From: Pacificitalea manganoxidans
GTDB taxonomy: Bacteria > Pseudomonadota > Alphaproteobacteria > Rhodobacterales > Rhodobacteraceae
Reading direction: 5' to 3'
DNA: 64,000 bases
Assembly: GCF_002504165.1 (NCBI RefSeq)
Contig: NZ_CP021404.1
Coordinates: 2,976,001-3,040,000 of the forward strand
Shown: piece by piece, positions 59,421 to 64,000 of the stretch
How the letters are laid out: every line of letters starts with the position of its first letter
Numbering within the stretch: position 1 is the stretch's first letter
Made by a program: the position numbers and the translations under genes
Notes under the pieces: generated by a model
What the model was told of the DNA's origin: nothing
Database searches by the model: none
Seen by the model: the letters and a program-made list of their open reading frames with translations, nothing else

Positions 59421-60250
59421 GCGCCACCCCACGGGCAGTCTTCCGTCGCACCCAGACGACAAAGACCCGCAACCTCCGAACTCAGCACATCCGCTCTCGA
59501 ACAAGCCCGCAGGGCGCGAGAGCGAGCGCCTGCCCCGTCCCCCGGGCTGGCGCTTTGCCATCTCACGCTGACCTCAAAGCGGGGAGGAACATGGCTGGGA
59601 TAAAGCTCGCCGCTCAACCGTGCCAGCGCCATCCCACGGGCAGGCTCCCGTCGTGCTTAGCCTCCAGACCTGAAACTACCCTCGGAGTCAGTACCCCCGC
59701 CCGCGAACAAGCGAAGCGCGCGGGCGAGCGCCTGGCGCTTGGCCACCTCACGCTGCCCTCGGAGCGGGGAAATATGTGTCACCATAAAGCCCACCCGCCC
59801 CACCGTCACAGCGCTACCCCACGGGCAGTCTACCGTCGCACCCAGACAACAGAGACCCACAACCTCCGAACTCAGCACACCCGCCCGCGAACAAGGCCGA
59901 AGGCCGCGCGGGCGAGCGCCTGCCCGTCCCGGCGGGCTGGCGCCTTGCCACCCTTGCGCGGACCTTGGAGCGGGGAGGTATGTGTCACCATAAAACACAC
60001 CCGCTCCCCCATCACAGCGCCACCCCACGGGCAGGCTCACGGCGCACCCAGACAACGGAGCCTCACAACCTCCGATCTCAACACCCGCTCTCGAACAAGG
60101 CCAAAGGCCGCGAGAGCGAGCGCCTGCCGCCCCATGGGCTGGCGCGTTGCCACCTCACGCTGCCCTCGGAGCGGGGAGGCTGTGGCACCATAAAGCACAC
60201 CCGCCCAACCATCACAGCGCCACCCCACGGGCAGGCACACGCTGCGCCAG
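59421..60250. repeat. Array 2 of the ~205-bp structured tandem repeat (4 units)
   Basis: Four units, with the shared landmark spaced 206, 184 and 204 bp. Hairpins are at 59492-59524, 59698-59726, 59882-59914 and 60086-60118. Outer arms are CGCTCTCG/CGAGAGCG in units 1 and 4 and CGCCCGCG/CGCGGGCG in units 2 and 3. Inner stems also differ: GCCC-GCA-GGGC, GC-GAA-GC, GGCC-GAA-GGCC and GGCC-AAA-GGCC. Unit 2 has lost its second hairpin's inner part, keeping GCGCC/GGCGC. The block occupies most of the 1063-bp gap before lysA (59377-60439); the remainder shows no gene. Confidence 0.9.
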
Positions 60251-60439
60251 CCACACCACCCTCGCGCGGGTGCCGCCTCCCCCGCAGGCAGGCCCACCCC
60301 CGCGCCTTACCACCTGCCCCGATCACCCCGCCATTGCCCGCAGGCGCGCATATGCTATGACCCGGCTCCAATTGACCGCAGGGCGGACGTCCCGCCCATA
60401 TGCTCCTTTGCCACCCTTCACCCTCCGGGAGACCCGCCG

Positions 60440-61705
60440 TTGGATCACTTCCTTTACCGCGACGGTGCGCTGCATGCCGAAGACGTGCCGGTGTCCGAAA
60501 TCGCCGCTGCTGTCGGCACGCCGTTCTACGTCTATTCCACCGCCACGCTGACCCGGCATTTCCAGCTGTTTCAGGACGCGCTGTCGGGGCTCGATCACAC
60601 CATCTGCTTTGCGATGAAATCGCTCTCCAATCAGGCGGTGCTGAAAACACTGGCCGATCTGGGCGCCGGGATGGATGTGGTGTCGGGCGGGGAATATGCC
60701 CGTGCCGTTGCCGCCGGCGTGCCCGGTGACCGCATCGTGTTCTCGGGCGTGGGCAAAACGCGGGAGGAGATGACGCAGGCGCTGCAAGGCGGCATCCGCC
60801 AGTTCAACGTCGAGAGCGAACCCGAAATGGAAACGCTTTCCGCCGTCGCCACCGAACTGGGCCGTACCGCGCCCATCACCATCCGCGTGAACCCGGATGT
60901 GGATGCCAAAACCCACGCCAAGATCGCCACCGGCAAATCGGAAAACAAGTTCGGCATCCCGATTTCCCGCGCGCGGGAGGTCTATGCCCGTGCCGCTGCC
61001 CTGCCGGGGCTGGAGGTCGTCGGCATCGATGTGCATATCGGCTCGCAACTGACGGATATCGAGCCGTTCCGCACCGCCTTCACCAAAGTGGCCGACCTGA
61101 CCCGCGCCCTGCGCGCCGAAGGCCATGACATCCGCAGGCTCGATCTGGGCGGCGGGCTGGGCATCCCCTACACGCGGGTGAACGAAGCGCCGCCGCTGCC
61201 CTTCGACTATGGCGCGATGATCCGCGAAACGGTGGGCGATCTGGGCTGCGAGATCGAAATCGAACCCGGACGCCTGATCTCCGGCAATGCCGGTCTGCTG
61301 GTCAGCCGGGTGATCTACGTCAAATCGGGCGAGGACCGTGAATTTCTGATCCTCGACGGGGCCATGAACGATCTGCTGCGCCCCGCCATGTATGACGCGC
61401 ATCATGACATCGTTCCGGTGGTCGAGCCTGCACCGGGGGCGGACACCAGCGCCTATGATGTGGTGGGGCCGGTCTGCGAATCGGGCGACACCTTTGCCAA
61501 GGGGCGGCACCTGCCGCAGCTTGGTGCCGGGGATCTGGTCGCGTTCCGCTCCGCCGGGGCCTATGGCGCGGTGATGGCCAGCGAATACAACACCCGCCCC
61601 CTGATCCCGGAGGTTCTGGTGAAGGGCGATCAATTCGCCGTCATCCGCCCCCGTCCGACATTTGACGAAATCATCGCCCGCGATAAGCTGCCCGAGTGGT
61701 TGTAA
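60440..61705 (+). CDS. lysA: Diaminopimelate decarboxylase
   Basis: LysA makes lysine from meso-diaminopimelate. The 421-residue PLP enzyme has the cofactor Lys 60 in ICFAMKSLSNQAVL, the glycine loop RLDLGGGLGIPY, and the active-site Cys in VVGPVCESGDTFAKG, with DVHIGSQLTD between. The start codon is TTG at 60440, with GGGAG nine bases upstream. It is separated from argH by 20 kb. Confidence 0.97.
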   Translation: MDHFLYRDGALHAEDVPVSEIAAAVGTPFYVYSTATLTRHFQLFQDALSGLDHTICFAMKSLSNQAVLKTLADLGAGMDVVSGGEYARAVAAGVPGDRIVFSGVGKTREEMTQALQGGIRQFNVESEPEMETLSAVATELGRTAPITIRVNPDVDAKTHAKIATGKSENKFGIPISRAREVYARAAALPGLEVVGIDVHIGSQLTDIEPFRTAFTKVADLTRALRAEGHDIRRLDLGGGLGIPYTRVNEAPPLPFDYGAMIRETVGDLGCEIEIEPGRLISGNAGLLVSRVIYVKSGEDREFLILDGAMNDLLRPAMYDAHHDIVPVVEPAPGADTSAYDVVGPVCESGDTFAKGRHLPQLGAGDLVAFRSAGAYGAVMASEYNTRPLIPEVLVKGDQFAVIRPRPTFDEIIARDKLPEWL

Positions 61706-61925
61706 GCCGGTATCGCCCCGTCCCGGCAGGGTGATCCCGCCCGGTCGTTGACCGGGACGCGGCCTTGGTGCCGCGCCCGGCTATGGGCGTCGCACCGCCG
61801 ATCGGCAGGATGCGTGGACACGCGGGGATCGGTTTCAGGGTTGTGGCCGTAGCCATGCCGGGCACACTGCTGTCCGAAACGACCCGACCCGAGACCCCAG
61901 CGAAGTCCCGACCGGCAGGAGTGGC

Positions 61926-64000
61926 ATGGATCACGAAAACGCCCGCACATCAGCCCTGAAATCGCTGCTCTGGCCGCTGCGCCTGACCCGTATCGGACTG
62001 GTGGCGGAGCGGGCGACGCGGGCGTTCTGGCCGCTGTGGTCGGTTCTGCTGGGCGTTGCGGCGCTGCTGTTCCTTGGGCTGCATGACTATGCGGCGCAGA
62101 CCGTGATCTGGACCGGGGCCGGGCTGGTCGCGGTGCTTTGCGCGACGCTTGCCTATTGGGGCGCGCGCAGGTTCCGCTGGCCCGACCGGGCCGAAGCCGC
62201 CGCCCGGCTCGACGCCACGCTGCCCGGCAACCCGATCCGCGCCTTGGCGGACACGCAGGCCATTGGCGCGACAGATGCCGCCTCGGTCGCGGTCTGGCAC
62301 GCCCATATCGTGCGCATGGCTGATCGCGCGGCCCGCGCCCGCCCGGTGCGGCCCGACCTGCGGCTCGCCGCGCGCGATCCCTTTGCCCTGCGCTATGTGG
62401 CGCTGACCGCCTTCGTGGCCGCGCTGCTTTTCGGCTCGGTCTGGCGGGCGGCGTCCGTCACCGACAGCTTCACCGCCGGGCCGGGCGCGGCCATCGCCGC
62501 TGGCCCCGCATGGGAAGGCTGGATCGAGCCGCCCGCCCATACCAACCGCCCCGCGCTGTATCTTAACGACATCGCGGCAGACAGTTTTGACGTGCCCGTG
62601 GGCAGCCGTATCGCGCTCCGGCTCTATGGCCAGCCCGGCGACGTGACCGTGACTGAAACGCTCTCCGCCCCTGCCCCCCTCGCGGGGTCCGAAGGCGAAA
62701 CCGACACCGCGACCGACACCGCAGCCGATACCCCCGCCCCTGAGCCAGACGCCCCTGACACCGACACCGCCGCCCCGGTGACCGACAGCATGGCCCGCAG
62801 CTTTGCCGTCGCGCAGGCTGGCGAACTGACCATCGACGGTCAGGGCGGGCGCAGTTGGCAGATCGGCGTGATCGGCGATGCCGCGCCCCGTGTCGCGCTG
62901 GATGGCGCGGTGGAGATCGAGGCCTCCGGCCAGATGAGCCAGCCCTTCACCGCCCAAGACGACTACGGCGTGCAATCCGGTCGGGCCCGGTTCGACCTGG
63001 CGCTCGATGCCCTGCCCCGCCGCTACGGGCTGACCGCCGCGCCGGAGCCGCGCGCCCCCATCACCGTCGATCTGCCGATGCCAATCTCCGGCGGCCGCGA
63101 TGACTTCCGCGAAACACTGATCGAGGATTTCTCGAAACATCCGTGGGCCGGGCTGCCGGTGCGCCTGCAACTTTCCGTGCTCGACGCCGCCGGGCAGGAG
63201 GGCCTGTCCGAGCCGATGCAGATGCGCCTGCCGGGGCGGCGCTTCTTCGATCCGCTCGCCGCCTCGTTGATCGAGATGCGGCGCGATCTGCTGTGGACGC
63301 GCACCAATGGCCGCCGCGCCGCGCAGGTGATCCGCGCTGTCACATGGCGGCCCGACGGGATCATCCGGGACGCCTCCACCTATCTGCAAATCAAACTGGT
63401 GCTGAGTCAGCTGGAATTCGAAAACGACCGCCCCGGTGGGCTCGCCGCCGAGGCCCGCGACCGCATCGCCGAAGACCTGTGGGAAATCGCCTCCCGCATC
63501 GAAGAGGGCGATCTGGCCGACGCGCTGGAACGGCTGCGGCAGGCCCGCGACAAGCTGGCCGAGGCCATCCGCAACGGCGCCACCGAAGAAGAGATCGCCG
63601 ATCTGATGCAGGATTACCGGCAGGCTTTGTCGGAATACATGAACCAGCTTGCCCAGCAGCAACAGCAGAACCCGGACCAGTCGCAGCAGCAAGCCGACAA
63701 CATGATGGAAATGACGGGCGATCAGTTGCAGCAGATGCTCGACCAGCTGCAGCAGTTGATGGAGGAAGGCCGCACCGCCGAGGCCCAGCAGCTTCTCGAA
63801 CAGCTTCAGCAGATGATGGAGAACATGCAGGTCGCGCAGGGCCAATCCGGTCAGGGGCAGCAAAATCCCGGCCAGCAGGCGATGGATGACCTCGCCCAGA
63901 CGCTCCGCGATCAGCAGGGTCTGTCGGACGAAGCGTTCCGCGATCTACAGGAACAGTTCAATCCCGGCGAACCGGGCCAGCAACCGGGCCAGCAACCGGG
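61926..64000 (+). CDS. TIGR02302/DUF4175 family membrane protein, C-terminus beyond window
   Basis: An open frame of 691 residues running off the end. Two or three hydrophobic segments lie in the first 160 residues (WPLWSVLLGVAALLFLGLHD and nearby). A conserved AAARLDATLPGNPIRALADT block and a large periplasmic-like domain follow. From about residue 565 there is a Gln-rich segment (NQLAQQQQQNPDQSQQQADN), ending in short GQQP repeats. Such proteins follow lysA in many Alphaproteobacteria; the function is unknown. Confidence 0.85.
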   Translation, partial: MDHENARTSALKSLLWPLRLTRIGLVAERATRAFWPLWSVLLGVAALLFLGLHDYAAQTVIWTGAGLVAVLCATLAYWGARRFRWPDRAEAAARLDATLPGNPIRALADTQAIGATDAASVAVWHAHIVRMADRAARARPVRPDLRLAARDPFALRYVALTAFVAALLFGSVWRAASVTDSFTAGPGAAIAAGPAWEGWIEPPAHTNRPALYLNDIAADSFDVPVGSRIALRLYGQPGDVTVTETLSAPAPLAGSEGETDTATDTAADTPAPEPDAPDTDTAAPVTDSMARSFAVAQAGELTIDGQGGRSWQIGVIGDAAPRVALDGAVEIEASGQMSQPFTAQDDYGVQSGRARFDLALDALPRRYGLTAAPEPRAPITVDLPMPISGGRDDFRETLIEDFSKHPWAGLPVRLQLSVLDAAGQEGLSEPMQMRLPGRRFFDPLAASLIEMRRDLLWTRTNGRRAAQVIRAVTWRPDGIIRDASTYLQIKLVLSQLEFENDRPGGLAAEARDRIAEDLWEIASRIEEGDLADALERLRQARDKLAEAIRNGATEEEIADLMQDYRQALSEYMNQLAQQQQQNPDQSQQQADNMMEMTGDQLQQMLDQLQQLMEEGRTAEAQQLLEQLQQMMENMQVAQGQSGQGQQNPGQQAMDDLAQTLRDQQGLSDEAFRDLQEQFNPGEPGQQPGQQP

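Noticed and set aside
49426-60250. CRISPR array
   Set aside because: The repeat unit is about 205 bp with internal stems, the segments between cores are not unique short spacers, and no cas gene is present.
61706-61925. A gene between lysA and the TIGR02302 gene
   Set aside because: Only short frames without a ribosome-binding site or coding pattern were seen in these 220 bp.

Overview
The window looks like part of the chromosome of a GC-rich alphaproteobacterium, most likely a member of the Rhodobacteraceae (Roseobacter/Rhodobacter group). The reasons are an L3 protein with a long Ala/Glu tail, the short alphaproteobacterial HPr kinase next to rapZ, an EIIA(Man) protein and HPr, etfB-etfA, a plant-type glutamate-cysteine ligase, and a TIGR02302/DUF4175 protein after lysA. 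This is inferred from gene content; no species is named.

Region 1 (1-26000) is a minus-strand information-processing block. In transcription order it runs tuf copy 2, tRNA-Trp, secE, nusG, rplK, rplA, rplJ, rplL, rpoB, rpoC, then rpsL, rpsG, fusA, tuf copy 1, rpsJ, rplC, rplD, rplW, rplB, rpsS and rplV (cut by the window start). The two tuf genes are identical over their full coding length. Plus-strand genes are interspersed: a sulfotransferase-like gene between rpoC and rpsL, a histidine kinase/response regulator pair between tRNA-Trp and secE, and a methyltransferase-like gene between tuf copy 2 and tRNA-Trp. Promoters with 17-bp spacing can be read in front of rpsL, secE, tRNA-Trp and tuf copy 2. 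Several intergenic gaps hold strong hairpins.

Region 2 (26100-48300) is mixed housekeeping: a lipoprotein, parC, an SH3 protein, an SDR oxidoreductase, a cobalamin adenosyltransferase, etfBA with hydroxybutyryl-CoA dehydrogenase, a lysophospholipid acyltransferase, the regulatory PTS set (hprK, rapZ, EIIA, HPr) preceded by a TlpA-like gene, argH with a tiny LptM-like lipoprotein, AlgH, a DsbD-domain protein, an RND efflux pair, moaB and a uracil-DNA glycosylase.

Region 3 (48400-64000) carries pyrB, a tail-anchored unknown protein, a dihydroorotase homologue that lacks the metal-binding motif, plsY, a DUF805 protein, gshA, a small membrane protein, rsmE, ubiA, an OmpA-family protein with a coiled-coil partner, lysA and the start of a TIGR02302 protein.

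The most unusual content is two arrays of an imperfect ~205-bp repeat, at 49426-49990 (three units) and 59421-60250 (four units), about 10 kb apart. Each unit holds a two-level hairpin whose outer and inner stems both change in a compensatory way between copies, followed by one or two further stems. I recognise no described repeat family here. It is the best candidate for an undescribed structured element.
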